This document shows positions 40,366 through 49,319 of a stretch of DNA of 64,000 nt, in pieces. Position 1 is the stretch's first letter. Each line of letters begins with the position of its first letter. The stretch covers positions 285,282 to 349,281 of the forward strand of contig NZ_JAWXVZ010000006.1 of assembly GCF_033843645.1 (NCBI RefSeq). Reading direction: 5' to 3'. The notes below the pieces were generated by a model. That model ran no database searches and had not been told where the DNA came from. It saw only the letters and a list, made by a program, of their open reading frames with translations. The position numbers and the translations under genes are program-made. Origin of the DNA: Pseudovibrio zosterae. GTDB taxonomy: Bacteria > Pseudomonadota > Alphaproteobacteria > Rhizobiales > Stappiaceae.

Positions 40366-41433
40366 ATGTCACAAACTTCACTCCGCCTTGTCGAGGGCAC
40401 ACAGATGGATAAGAATAAGGCGCTCGATGCAGCGCTGTCACAAATTGAGCGGGCCTTCGGTAAAGGTTCCATTATGCGCATGGGGCAGGGCCAGGCAGTT
40501 GAGGTGCAGACCGTCTCTACCGGTTCCCTTAGCCTGGATATTGCACTGGGCATTGGCGGCCTTCCCAAGGGCCGTATTGTTGAAGTTTACGGACCGGAAT
40601 CTTCAGGTAAGACCACTCTTGCGTTGCACACTGTTGCCGAGGCCCAGAAGCAGGGCGGCATTTGCGCCTTCGTGGATGCCGAGCACGCGCTGGACCCGAT
40701 CTATGCCCGCAAGCTGGGCGTAAACATTGATGATCTTCTCATCTCTCAGCCAGATGCAGGCGAGCAAGCGCTTGAAATTGCAGATACTTTGGTGCGCTCC
40801 GGGGCGATCGACGTGCTTGTGATCGACTCCGTTGCAGCGTTGACACCGAAGGCGGAACTTGAAGGCGAGATGGGTGACAGCCTGCCGGGCCTTCAGGCGC
40901 GTTTGATGAGTCAGGCGCTGCGCAAGCTGACGGCCTCGATCTCCCGCTCCAACTGCATGGTGATCTTCATCAACCAGATCCGCATGAAGATCGGTGTGAT
41001 GTTCGGTTCCCCGGAAACCACGACGGGCGGTAACGCGCTCAAGTTCTACGCCTCCGTGCGTTTGGATATTCGTCGCATTGGCGCCATCAAGGACCGCGAT
41101 GAGATCGTTGGCAACCAGACCCGCGTAAAGGTGGTGAAGAACAAGCTTGCCCCTCCATTCAAGCAGGTTGAGTTCGACATCATTTATGGCGAGGGCATCT
41201 CCAAGACCGGTGAGCTTCTCGACCTTGGTGTGAAGGGCGGCATCGTCGAAAAGTCCGGCGCATGGTTCTCCTACAACAGCCAGCGTCTGGGGCAGGGCCG
41301 AGAGAACTCCAAGACCTTCCTCAAGGAGAATCCTGAGGTTGCTCAGGAGATCGAGTTGGCGGTCCGTCAGAATGCCGGCCTTATTGCCGAAGCGATTGAC
41401 GATCCTGATATGGGCAAGGGCGACGACGAGTAA
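40366..41433 (+). CDS. recA: Recombinase RecA
   Basis: RecA catalyses strand exchange and triggers the SOS response. The 355-residue protein has Walker A GPESSGKTT (about 75-83), Walker B VLVIDSVAAL, the L2 loop FINQIRMKIGVMFGSPETTT (about 202-221) and an acidic C-terminus (DDPDMGKGDDE). ATG 40366 starts the track; ATG 40405 (MDKNKALDAALSQIE) is an equally plausible start used by many homologues. SOS-type sites lie upstream and a strong terminator follows. Confidence 0.97.
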   Translation: MSQTSLRLVEGTQMDKNKALDAALSQIERAFGKGSIMRMGQGQAVEVQTVSTGSLSLDIALGIGGLPKGRIVEVYGPESSGKTTLALHTVAEAQKQGGICAFVDAEHALDPIYARKLGVNIDDLLISQPDAGEQALEIADTLVRSGAIDVLVIDSVAALTPKAELEGEMGDSLPGLQARLMSQALRKLTASISRSNCMVIFINQIRMKIGVMFGSPETTTGGNALKFYASVRLDIRRIGAIKDRDEIVGNQTRVKVVKNKLAPPFKQVEFDIIYGEGISKTGELLDLGVKGGIVEKSGAWFSYNSQRLGQGRENSKTFLKENPEVAQEIELAVRQNAGLIAEAIDDPDMGKGDDE

Positions 41434-41475
41434 GTCTGCCAACGGCGCTTTTCGCCACTCATGCATGTATTACCC

Positions 41476-41511
41476 AAAGCCGGTGGCCCGCAGGTCGCCG
41501 GCTTTGTTGTT
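41476..41511 (+). terminator. Terminator of recA
   Basis: AAAGCCGGTGGC pairs with GTCGCCGGCTTT (two G-U pairs), followed by GTTGTTTTG. Confidence 0.85.
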
Positions 41512-41816
41512 TTGAAGTCGTGGCTTTCGCGAATCCCCGGCGGCTTTCTGGCGGTCCGGGCAAAATGCAGCAATAGCCCTTAGACAAACGGTGCAGGTGC
41601 GGCAGGTGCCTTGCTAAAACCGCTTAATTTCGGCTGTTTCTTGGCGGGAGAACCGGATGCAAAGGGCTTATTGCATGGACAGTTGCGCCGTGTGTAGATA
41701 AAACCGCAACAAAGCCATAAGCAGTTGTTGCAGCAACTGCGGCTCCTACTAATGCAATTCAAGGGCGGGCCTGCGTTTTGGTTCCGCAGCTGTGAGAAGA
41801 GACGGACATCTAATTC
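41512..41816. other. Gene-free stretch upstream of alaS
   Basis: No gene is seen in these 305 bp. GCAGTTG-TTGCAG-CAACTGC at 41721-41740 is a perfect 7-bp inverted repeat, 77 bp before alaS; it could be an operator or leader hairpin. E. coli AlaRS represses its own gene through a palindrome, but a similar role here is only a guess. Confidence 0.35.
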
Positions 41817-44474
41817 ATGAGTGGTGTGAACGAAATTCGGTCGGCTTTCCTCGACTACTTCAAAAAGAATGGCCATGAGGTTGTGCAGTCGAGCCCGCTT
41901 GTTCCGCGCAACGACCCAACTCTCATGTTTGTGAATGCGGGTATGGTTCCGTTCAAGAACGTTTTCACGGGGCTTGAAAAGCGCGACTACGTGCGCGCTA
42001 CGTCCTCACAGAAGTGCGTTCGCGCCGGCGGCAAGCATAATGATCTGGACAACGTTGGCTACACCGCACGCCATCACACCTTCTTTGAAATGCTCGGCAA
42101 CTTCTCCTTTGGGGACTACTTCAAGGAACAGGCCATTGAGCATGCGTGGACATTGATCACCAAGGATTTTGGCCTGCCGAAGGATCGCCTTCTGGTTACG
42201 GTCTACTCTGAAGATCAGGAGGCATTCGATCTTTGGAAGAAGATCGGCGGTCTGTCCGAGGACAAGATCATCCGCATTGCCACTTCAGACAATTTCTGGG
42301 CCATGGGTGACACCGGTCCGTGCGGCCCATGCTCCGAAATCTTCTATGATCATGGCGATCATATCTGGGGCGGCCCTCCAGGTTCTCCTGAGGAAGACGG
42401 CGATCGTTTCATCGAGATCTGGAACCTTGTGTTCATGCAGTATGAACAGCTGGCCTCAGAACGCATCGACCTGCCGCGTCCCTCCATTGACACCGGCATG
42501 GGTCTGGAGCGTATTGCAGCTGTTCTGCAAGGCGTTCACGACAACTACGACATCGACCTGTTCCGCGCGCTTATTGGCGCTTCTGAAAACCTTACCGGCG
42601 TTCAGGCAGAGGGCGAGCGTCAGGCCAGCCACCGCGTGATTGCTGACCACCTGCGTTCCACTGCATTCCTGATTGCGGATGGTGTGTTGCCTTCAAACGA
42701 AGGCCGCGGGTATGTTCTGCGCCGCATCATGCGCCGCGCCATGCGCCATGCAAACCTGCTCGGAGCGCGCGATCCGCTCATCTTCAAGATGGTGCCAACC
42801 TTGGTGCGCGAAATGGGGCAGGCCTATCCTGAGCTGGTGCGTGCCGAAAGCCTCATCACCGAAACCTTGCAGTTGGAAGAAAAGCGTTTCATCAAGACTC
42901 TGGAGCGCGGCCTTGGCCTTCTGGACGACGCCACCTCCTCCTTGGCTGAGGGCGAGCAGCTTGATGGCGAGACCGCCTTCAAACTCTATGACACCTACGG
43001 CTTCCCGCTGGATCTGACACAGGATGCGCTGCGCAACCGCAACATCTCCGTGGATACCGACGGCTTTGATCAGGCCATGGAACGCCAGCGTGCTGAAGCG
43101 CGCGCCGCGTGGTCCGGGTCCGGTGAAGCGGCCACGGACGCGGTGTGGTTCACCTTGAAGGAAAAGCTCGGTGCGACCGAGTTCCTTGGCTATGAAACCG
43201 AAAAGGCAGAAGGCGTTGCCACGGCGTTCGTCAAGGATGGGGAAGAGGTTGCCAGCCTGAAGGCTGGTGAAACCGGCATTGTCGTCTTGAACCAAACCCC
43301 GTTCTACGGCGAGTCTGGTGGTCAGGTCGGTGATACTGGCGTCATGATTGGCGAAGGCTTCAAGGCCACAGTTACCGACACCCAGAAGAAAGCCGATGGC
43401 CTGTTCATCCACCACGTCGAAGTGACGGAAGGTGCGGTCAAGGCTGGCGACGCACTGGAGCTGGAAGTTGACCAAGCGCGCCGCACGGCGATCCGCTCCA
43501 ATCACTCCGCAACGCACCTTGTTCATGAAGCTCTGCGCGAAGTTCTGGGCGATCACGTTGCCCAGAAGGGCTCTCTGGTTACGCCAGAACGCCTGCGTTT
43601 TGACTTCTCCCATCCCAAGCCCGTTGCGGATGAGGAACTGGTGACCATCGAGCGCCTTGCCAACGAGATCGTTCTGCAGAACACGCCAGTCGAAACCCGC
43701 CTGATGGAAGTGGACGAGGCCATTGAGGCCGGTGCCATGGCTCTGTTCGGTGAGAAGTACGGCGACGAAGTGCGTGTGGTGTCCATGGGGCTCGCAACCG
43801 AAGGCGACAACGCTGGCAAGACTTACTCCTTGGAACTGTGCGGTGGTACGCACGTCACCCGTACCGGTGACATTGGTCTTGTGACCTTAGTCACCGAAGG
43901 GGCCGTGGCAGCGGGCGTTCGCCGTATTGAAGCGCTTACAGGAACGGAAGCACGCAAGTATCTTGCTCAGCAGGATGCCTTGATGCGTCAGTCCGCTGGT
44001 CTTTTGAAAACCAGCCCGGCCGACGTACCGGCCCGCATTGAAGCGTTGCTGGATGAGCGCAAGAAGCTGGAGCGCGAACTGGCCGAAGCCAAGAAGAAGC
44101 TTGCCATGGGTGGCGGTGCTGGCGGCGACAACGGTGTGCGTGAAGCGGGCAGCTTCAAATTGATGGCCCGCGTTGTGGAAGGCATGAACCCTAAGGACCT
44201 GAAGTCCGTGGCCGATGAGGGCAAGACCTCTTTGGGCTCTGGTGTTGTGACCATCATCAACGTGGCTGAAGACGGCAAGGCCGCAATCGTTGTGGGCGTC
44301 ACCAGCGATCTCACTGACAAGTTGTCTGCTGTGGATCTGGTGCGCATTGGCTCCGAGGCTCTGGGTGGACGTGGCGGCGGTGGCCGTCCGGACATGGCTC
44401 AAGCTGGCGGTCCAGACGGCTCCAAGGCCGATGCTGCGGTTGAAGCGATTGAGACTGCATTGAAAAATGCATAG
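41817..44474 (+). CDS. alaS: Alanyl-tRNA synthetase
   Basis: AlaS charges tRNA-Ala and edits mischarged serine and glycine. The 885-residue protein has class II motif 1 near the start (IRSAFLDYFKKNGHEVVQSS), motif 2 (YTARHHTFFEMLGNFSFGDY), motif 3 (NEGRGYVLRRIMRRAMRHA), and the editing-site zinc motifs HSATH and CGGTHV. A C-terminal C-Ala domain ends with the glycine-rich GGRGGGGRPDMAQAGG stretch. Full length; independent of recA, with its own terminator. Confidence 0.98.
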   Translation: MSGVNEIRSAFLDYFKKNGHEVVQSSPLVPRNDPTLMFVNAGMVPFKNVFTGLEKRDYVRATSSQKCVRAGGKHNDLDNVGYTARHHTFFEMLGNFSFGDYFKEQAIEHAWTLITKDFGLPKDRLLVTVYSEDQEAFDLWKKIGGLSEDKIIRIATSDNFWAMGDTGPCGPCSEIFYDHGDHIWGGPPGSPEEDGDRFIEIWNLVFMQYEQLASERIDLPRPSIDTGMGLERIAAVLQGVHDNYDIDLFRALIGASENLTGVQAEGERQASHRVIADHLRSTAFLIADGVLPSNEGRGYVLRRIMRRAMRHANLLGARDPLIFKMVPTLVREMGQAYPELVRAESLITETLQLEEKRFIKTLERGLGLLDDATSSLAEGEQLDGETAFKLYDTYGFPLDLTQDALRNRNISVDTDGFDQAMERQRAEARAAWSGSGEAATDAVWFTLKEKLGATEFLGYETEKAEGVATAFVKDGEEVASLKAGETGIVVLNQTPFYGESGGQVGDTGVMIGEGFKATVTDTQKKADGLFIHHVEVTEGAVKAGDALELEVDQARRTAIRSNHSATHLVHEALREVLGDHVAQKGSLVTPERLRFDFSHPKPVADEELVTIERLANEIVLQNTPVETRLMEVDEAIEAGAMALFGEKYGDEVRVVSMGLATEGDNAGKTYSLELCGGTHVTRTGDIGLVTLVTEGAVAAGVRRIEALTGTEARKYLAQQDALMRQSAGLLKTSPADVPARIEALLDERKKLERELAEAKKKLAMGGGAGGDNGVREAGSFKLMARVVEGMNPKDLKSVADEGKTSLGSGVVTIINVAEDGKAAIVVGVTSDLTDKLSAVDLVRIGSEALGGRGGGGRPDMAQAGGPDGSKADAAVEAIETALKNA

Positions 44475-44499
44475 CGGCTCCACCGCTTAGACAGTTGAG

Positions 44500-44531
44500 A
44501 AGGGAGGGGCCGCACCCCTCCCTTTTTTGTT
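44500..44531 (+). terminator. Terminator of alaS
   Basis: AAGGGAGGGG-CCGCA-CCCCTCCCTT is a 10-bp stem followed by TTTTGTTTTT. Confidence 0.93.
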
Positions 44532-44589
44532 TTTGAAAGCCTTTTTGGCTATAAGCCGAAAATCAATTCTCTTTACGGAAGGTCGGTTG

Positions 44590-45765
44590 ATGGCCCGTCA
44601 GCTGAAAAAAGACGTCTACGATATCCTTGAAAAAGGTGCCACGACACATCCCGTCGCCAAGCACCTCAACAAGTTCATTGTGGCGTTGATCCTCTTGAAC
44701 GTTGGCCTTGCCGTCATGGAGACCGAGCCGTGGTTCGGCAAAGGCTGGCCAACGTTGCTTATTGCGCTGGATATGGGGGCGGGTCTCATCTTTCTGGTTG
44801 AATACGTGCTGCGCCTCTGGATCGCGGATCTGCATCCGCCGCTGCGCCGCTATCAGCCGTGGCGTGCGCGCCTGCAATATGCCATTCAGCCGCTGGCCAT
44901 TATCGATCTGCTGGCGGTTCTGCCGTTTATCCTTGCGGTCTTAACCGACTATGTCACATGGAAAGCCTTTGTAATCCTGCGCTTGTTGCGCTTCATGAAG
45001 ATCGCCCGTTACTCTCCGGCCATGCGGTCGTTGGCCTCGGCGGTGGTTACCGAGCGCAAGGCGATCATGGCCAGTCTGGTGATCATTTTTGGCACCATCC
45101 TCATTGCCGCTACCACCATGTACCTGGTGGAGCATCAGGCCCAACCGGAAAAGCTGGGCACCATTCCAGATGCCATGTGGTGGGCGTTTGCTACCCTCAC
45201 CACCGTTGGCTATGGCGATGTGGTGCCGATCACCTGGGCGGGAAAGGTGGTGGCGTCCATTGTGATGCTTACCGGGTATTGCCTGTTTGCGTTGCCGGTG
45301 GGCATCATCGGCACCGCCTTCGTGCGTGAAATCAACTCCCGCGATTTTGTCGTCAGCTGGTCCATGGTGGCGGAAGTGCCCATGTTTGAGGACCTGTCGG
45401 CCATCGAGATCAAGGAGGTGGCGCACCTGCTCAAATCACAGAGCGCCGTCGACAATGAGGAGATTGTTCGGCGCGGGGAGCGCGCAGATGCGCTTTACCT
45501 CATCACCTCCGGTGCTGTCGTTGCCATCACGCCAGATGGGCAAACGCGTCTGGAGCAGGGGCAGTATTTCGGCGAGATGGTGCCTCATGGTGATGCTGAG
45601 CGCACAGCCTCGGTCTACGCAACAGAGCCCTCTCAGTTTCTGGTGCTGCGTCTTGAAGATCTTCGGGATCTCATGCGCCGTACGCCGGAGCTTGCCACCA
45701 AGGTCGCCCACCGGGCATTTGAGGCAACCAAGTCGGGCATGTCTGCGGCGGGTCCAGACGCATGA
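44590..45765 (+). CDS. Potassium channel with cyclic-nucleotide-binding domain
   Basis: The 391-residue protein is a six-span voltage-gated-type channel with selectivity filter TTVGYGD at residues 204-210. The S4 segment is reduced in charge (RLLRFMKIARYSPAMRS). A C-terminal cyclic-nucleotide-binding fold (about 265-375) contains GERADALYLITSGAV and a phosphate-binding-like QGQYFGEMVPHG segment, in which the usual Arg-Thr-Ala is partly kept as AERTASVYA. It resembles MlotiK1 of Mesorhizobium loti, a cAMP-gated potassium channel. ATG 44590 is chosen; an upstream extension to 44527 lies in the alaS terminator. Ligand is inferred. Confidence 0.88.
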   Translation: MARQLKKDVYDILEKGATTHPVAKHLNKFIVALILLNVGLAVMETEPWFGKGWPTLLIALDMGAGLIFLVEYVLRLWIADLHPPLRRYQPWRARLQYAIQPLAIIDLLAVLPFILAVLTDYVTWKAFVILRLLRFMKIARYSPAMRSLASAVVTERKAIMASLVIIFGTILIAATTMYLVEHQAQPEKLGTIPDAMWWAFATLTTVGYGDVVPITWAGKVVASIVMLTGYCLFALPVGIIGTAFVREINSRDFVVSWSMVAEVPMFEDLSAIEIKEVAHLLKSQSAVDNEEIVRRGERADALYLITSGAVVAITPDGQTRLEQGQYFGEMVPHGDAERTASVYATEPSQFLVLRLEDLRDLMRRTPELATKVAHRAFEATKSGMSAAGPDA

Positions 45766-45781
45766 GATCCCTTGGCCCCTC

Positions 45782-46774
45782 TCAGGGCCTGTCCGTTTGT
45801 GCAATCGGGCCGATGACTTCAATCTTGTTGGTCCAGATGTAGCCTTCAAAGTTCTGAAGGGGGCGGTAGGTGTCCTCACTGTCCAGACCGTCGCATGCCT
45901 GCGAGTCACCGACCGGGCCCATGGCAATAACCGTGGACCCTTGGGCCTTCAGGCGGGCGGCAAACCGGTGCGGCCAGCCCCACACCATCCATGTGTAGTC
46001 GCTGGGTACGCCAATCACCGTTTCCCGGCACTGGCTTGGCACATAGCCTGACCAACCGAACAGGAAATAGTTCTTCAAGCACTGCTTGGTCTGCTGCTTG
46101 GTGAAGCTGTGGAGGTTTGGCACGCGTGCCAGAGTGTAGTTCACTGGCACCGGGTGACCATAAACACCCCAGACTTGATCAAGTCGCTCTGGCTGTTGTT
46201 GAAGAAACGCCACAAAACGTTCGGCTTCCAGTGCCTGTTTGGATTTGTAGTTGATCAGGAATTTGGCCTCGGGCAGGGCGTCGAAGACTTCCGTAAGTTC
46301 CGGCATCAAGCCAATGCCTGTACCGCGAAACGGGAAGCTCTGGCCTCCATCTGCGGTGTAGCCCCAACCGATATCGAGTGCCTTGAGATCGCTCATCGAT
46401 TTGCTGCGGGTTTCGCCGCTGCCATTACTCCTGCACTCCAAAGTCCAGTCATGGAACACGGCCAGCTTGCCGTCGGTGGTGGGGTGAATGTCAATCTCCA
46501 CCACATCCGCGCCCAGTTCCACCGCCTTCTTCATGGAGGCGATGGTGTTTTCCAGATAGCTGTGCGTGGGCGGGTCAATGCGCGTTGCCGTGCAGGTGTC
46601 GTTCGCCAGATTTTCTCTGTGATAGGTCTGGTGAACACCGCGGTGGGCGATCAGTTGCGCCTCGGCCGTGCTGCCGAGATCTGCAATCCACGATGCGTTT
46701 GTGAGGTACAGTGTTGCAGCAAGTCCCCCAAACGCTGCAAGTCCCCCAAACGCTGCAAGGCCCCATCGCAGCAT
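45782..46774 (-). CDS. Glycerophosphodiester phosphodiesterase family protein
   Basis: The 330-residue protein has the GDPD catalytic pattern: LIAHRGVHQTYHREN (about 41-55) with the general acid/base His and Arg, ENTIASMKKAVELGADVVEI with the metal Glu, and HPTTDGKLAVFHDWTLE with the second His. It would hydrolyse glycerophosphodiesters to glycerol 3-phosphate and an alcohol. An N-terminal hydrophobic span suggests export or membrane anchoring. That span contains a duplicated AAFGGL caused by an 18-bp tandem repeat. It is convergent with the channel gene. Confidence 0.88.
   Translation of the reverse strand: MLRWGLAAFGGLAAFGGLAATLYLTNASWIADLGSTAEAQLIAHRGVHQTYHRENLANDTCTATRIDPPTHSYLENTIASMKKAVELGADVVEIDIHPTTDGKLAVFHDWTLECRSNGSGETRSKSMSDLKALDIGWGYTADGGQSFPFRGTGIGLMPELTEVFDALPEAKFLINYKSKQALEAERFVAFLQQQPERLDQVWGVYGHPVPVNYTLARVPNLHSFTKQQTKQCLKNYFLFGWSGYVPSQCRETVIGVPSDYTWMVWGWPHRFAARLKAQGSTVIAMGPVGDSQACDGLDSEDTYRPLQNFEGYIWTNKIEVIGPIAQTDRP
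46719..46764. repeat. 18-bp tandem repeat in the start of the GDPD gene
   Basis: GCAAGTCCCCCAAACGCT occurs twice without gap (46719-46736, 46737-46754) followed by a partial third unit. It encodes the repeated AAFGGL in the signal or anchor segment; a copy change of one unit keeps the frame and would alter the span by six residues. Confidence 0.85.
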
Positions 46775-46882
46775 GACCGTTCTCCGCTTTTAAGCTCATA
46801 AGTGGTGGCCGTTGATTGCTGCAGTTTTTGGTAGGAATGGGGTCGGTCTGTGGTGATTGCATGGCGGTTGCAGTCTACCAAC

Positions 46883-46910
46883 AAAAAAGGGCGCCCGTTT
46901 CGGAGCGCCC
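46883..46910 (-). terminator. Terminator of icd
   Basis: GGGCGC (46889-46894) pairs with GCGCCC (46905-46910), with a short inner stem. On the minus strand TTTTTTGTTG follows. It lies 26 nt beyond the icd stop. Confidence 0.88.
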
Positions 46911-46935
46911 TGATTTTCTCGTGAACCCTGAAGGC

Positions 46936-48153
46936 TTACTTCGCAGCCATGGCCTTCTGAAGGTTCTCGTCCACCTTGTCCAGGAAGCCAGTTGTGGTCA
47001 GCCACTTCTGATCCGGACCAACCAGCAGTGCCAGGTCCTTGGTCATGTGGCCGCTTTCAACGGTCTCGATGCAGACGCGCTCCAGCGTTTCAGCGAAGTC
47101 CTTCAGCTCGGCGTTGTCGTCGAGCTTTGCGCGGTGCGCCAGTCCACGGGTCCACGCAAAGATGGAAGCGATGGAGTTGGTGGAGGTTTCTTCACCCTTC
47201 TGGTGCTGACGGTAGTGGCGGGTCACGGTGCCGTGCGCCGCTTCCGCTTCCACGGTCTGGCCGTCCGGGGTCATCAGAACGGAGGTCATCAGGCCCAGAG
47301 AGCCGAAGCCCTGTGCAACGGTGTCGGACTGCACGTCGCCATCGTAGTTCTTACAGGCCCAGACGTAGCCACCGGACCACTTCATGGCTGCAGCAACCAT
47401 GTCGTCGATCAGGCGGTGCTCGTACCAGATCTTTTCTGCTTCGAACTTTTCCTTGAACTCAGCTTCATAAACTTCCTGGAACAGGTCCTTGAAGCGGCCG
47501 TCATAGGCTTTCAGGATGGTGTTCTTGGTGGACAGGTAGCATGGCACCTTGCGGTTCAGGGCGTAGTTCATGGAGGCGCGGGCAAAGTCGCGGATGGAGT
47601 CATCCAGGTTGTACATTGCCATGGCAACGCCGGAGGATGGCGCATCGAAAACTTCGTGTTCGATCTCGGTGCCGTCTTCGCCAACGAACTTGACGGTCAG
47701 CTTGCCCTTGCCCGGGAATTTGAAGTCAGTCGCGCGGTACTGGTCACCGAATGCGTGACGGCCAACGATGATTGGCTGTGTCCAGCCTGGAACCAGACGC
47801 GGCACGTTGTTCATGATGATCGGCTCACGGAAGATCACGCCACCCAGGATGTTACGGATGGTGCCGTTTGGCGAGCGGTACATGCGCTTCAAGCCAAACT
47901 CTTCAACGCGGGCTTCATCTGGTGTGATGGTCGCGCACTTCACGCCAACGCCGTATTCCTTGATGGCGTTCGCCGCATCGACGGTAATCTGGTCATCGGT
48001 CGCATCGCGGGCCTCAATGCCGAGGTCGTAGTACTTCAGATCGATGTCGAGATACGGATGGATCAGCTTGTCTTTGATGAACTGCCAGATGATGCGGGTC
48101 ATCTCGTCGCCGTCGAGTTCGACGACCGGATTGGCAACTTTGATCTTCGCCAT
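46936..48153 (-). CDS. icd: NADP-dependent isocitrate dehydrogenase
   Basis: Icd oxidises isocitrate to 2-oxoglutarate in the citric acid cycle. The 405-residue protein starts MAKIKVANPVVELDGDEMTR and has the eukaryote-like (type II) sequence typical of alphaproteobacteria, including PRLVPGWTQPIIVGRHAFGD (about 119-138), the metal-binding NYDGDVQSDTVAQGFGSLG, and EAAHGTVTRHYR. The frame is open to 48255 but ATG 48153 is fixed by homology and preceded by GAGGTCA. Length is normal. Confidence 0.97.
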   Translation of the reverse strand: MAKIKVANPVVELDGDEMTRIIWQFIKDKLIHPYLDIDLKYYDLGIEARDATDDQITVDAANAIKEYGVGVKCATITPDEARVEEFGLKRMYRSPNGTIRNILGGVIFREPIIMNNVPRLVPGWTQPIIVGRHAFGDQYRATDFKFPGKGKLTVKFVGEDGTEIEHEVFDAPSSGVAMAMYNLDDSIRDFARASMNYALNRKVPCYLSTKNTILKAYDGRFKDLFQEVYEAEFKEKFEAEKIWYEHRLIDDMVAAAMKWSGGYVWACKNYDGDVQSDTVAQGFGSLGLMTSVLMTPDGQTVEAEAAHGTVTRHYRQHQKGEETSTNSIASIFAWTRGLAHRAKLDDNAELKDFAETLERVCIETVESGHMTKDLALLVGPDQKWLTTTGFLDKVDENLQKAMAAK

Positions 48154-48465
48154 GGTGGTTTGACCTCGTGTTTTTGAACTGTAATGGATTGGCCTGAGCC
48201 CGAATTCGCTCCGTGTATACACGTGTGCGCAATCTGATGCCAGCTCGAAATCCATAGTTTGGACAGGTCGTGTATAGCACTATGGGAAAACACGGAATAG
48301 CGCTCTCAGGCGCTAACACCGCCGGAAAACTGCTCTAATCCTACGAAAATGCGCAATTTTGAGGTGTAAGTGGATCAACTGACCCTTGGTAATGCCAAAA
48401 ACGGGGCGTCGGGCAATTCTTCGTGAACTGCCCGATTCTGTTTTCAATTGCATGCGTCATGCGTT
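48154..48465. other. Gene-free stretch between hdeD-like gene and icd
   Basis: This 312-bp region must hold the icd promoter. A 10-bp stem with one mismatch, CGGGCAATTC and GAACTGCCCG around TTCGT, is at 48410-48434; it follows the hdeD-like stop but lacks a U-run. AGCG/CGCT arms at 48300-48315 form a second weak hairpin. No other feature was recognised. Confidence 0.4.
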
Positions 48466-49053
48466 TCAGGTCGCGCCTTGGGCGTTGGAAATGGCCCGTG
48501 CGGTCAGCGCAATGGCAATGTAGCTCCAGCCGTTGAAGATAATGGAGATGCCCACGATCAGGCCAAGGGCCCATGCCGCGGAAAGCGGGAACTCAAAGAA
48601 GATGCACAGACCGGCGAGCAATGAGATGACACCCGCGGTCAGGATCCAGCCCCAGCCATCGTGCGGCTTCAGTTTCAGGGAAAACATGATTTGAGAGATG
48701 CCCTGAATGATGAAAACCGCTGCAAGAACGAGGGTGAGGGCAGCTGTGCCGAACGCCGGATTATAATAAACGGCCGCGCCACCGATAATGGCAATCACGC
48801 CGGTAATGAGCTGCCACAGGAAGCCGCTCCACTCTTTCACGGAGAAGGCGTGCCAAATCTGAATGGCGCCGCCAATCACCAGCACCGCTGCGATAACCAA
48901 CGCCACGGCGATGGATGATGCCAGTGGCATGGCAATGACAACCATGCCGCCGATTACCAGAAGTACACCTAGAGCCAGAAAACGACCCCACTTGTCGACC
49001 ACCATCTGCGTCATGCTGGAGGTGATCATTGGACCGCTTGCTTGTTGGGTCAT
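48466..49053 (-). CDS. HdeD/DUF308-family membrane protein
   Basis: HdeD proteins are six-span inner-membrane proteins linked in enteric bacteria to acid resistance. The 195-residue sequence has six hydrophobic segments in three similar pairs, including FLALGVLLVIGGMVVIAMPL (about 25-44), WQLITGVIAIIGGAAVYYNP and LGLIVGISIIFNGWSYIAIA. Each pair starts with a conserved Gly-rich hairpin of the DUF308 type. It stands alone before icd. Its function in this organism is unknown. Confidence 0.85.
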   Translation of the reverse strand: MTQQASGPMITSSMTQMVVDKWGRFLALGVLLVIGGMVVIAMPLASSIAVALVIAAVLVIGGAIQIWHAFSVKEWSGFLWQLITGVIAIIGGAAVYYNPAFGTAALTLVLAAVFIIQGISQIMFSLKLKPHDGWGWILTAGVISLLAGLCIFFEFPLSAAWALGLIVGISIIFNGWSYIAIALTARAISNAQGAT

Positions 49054-49319
49054 TGCATTTCCCTCCTAAAAGGTTGTTGCGGCTTGCATCCTTCCCGCCG
49101 CACAAGGAACACCGCCAGCGGCGATGCCTCCGGGCGATATCGGAAGCTTACCCTAGGGTAATTTTATTAGCGATCCGATAATTTGTCAGCACCTGCAACT
49201 TATGGGGGAGGGGCGGTCTGTGTGGTGCCAGGGGCTGTTGTTTTGCGGCCCTGTGACTTTTTCCGCGGCGTCTTCGGCTTTTGCTGGAAATTGAAAGGGC
49301 GATCCGCTATCTGAGCGGC

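Noticed and set aside
42693..43853. 386-residue open frame opposite alaS
   Set aside because: Antisense shadow of alaS; no domain or ribosome site seen.
46816..48177. 453-residue open frame opposite icd
   Set aside because: It is the complementary-strand shadow of icd; GC-rich codon bias keeps it open, and the real gene has full homology.
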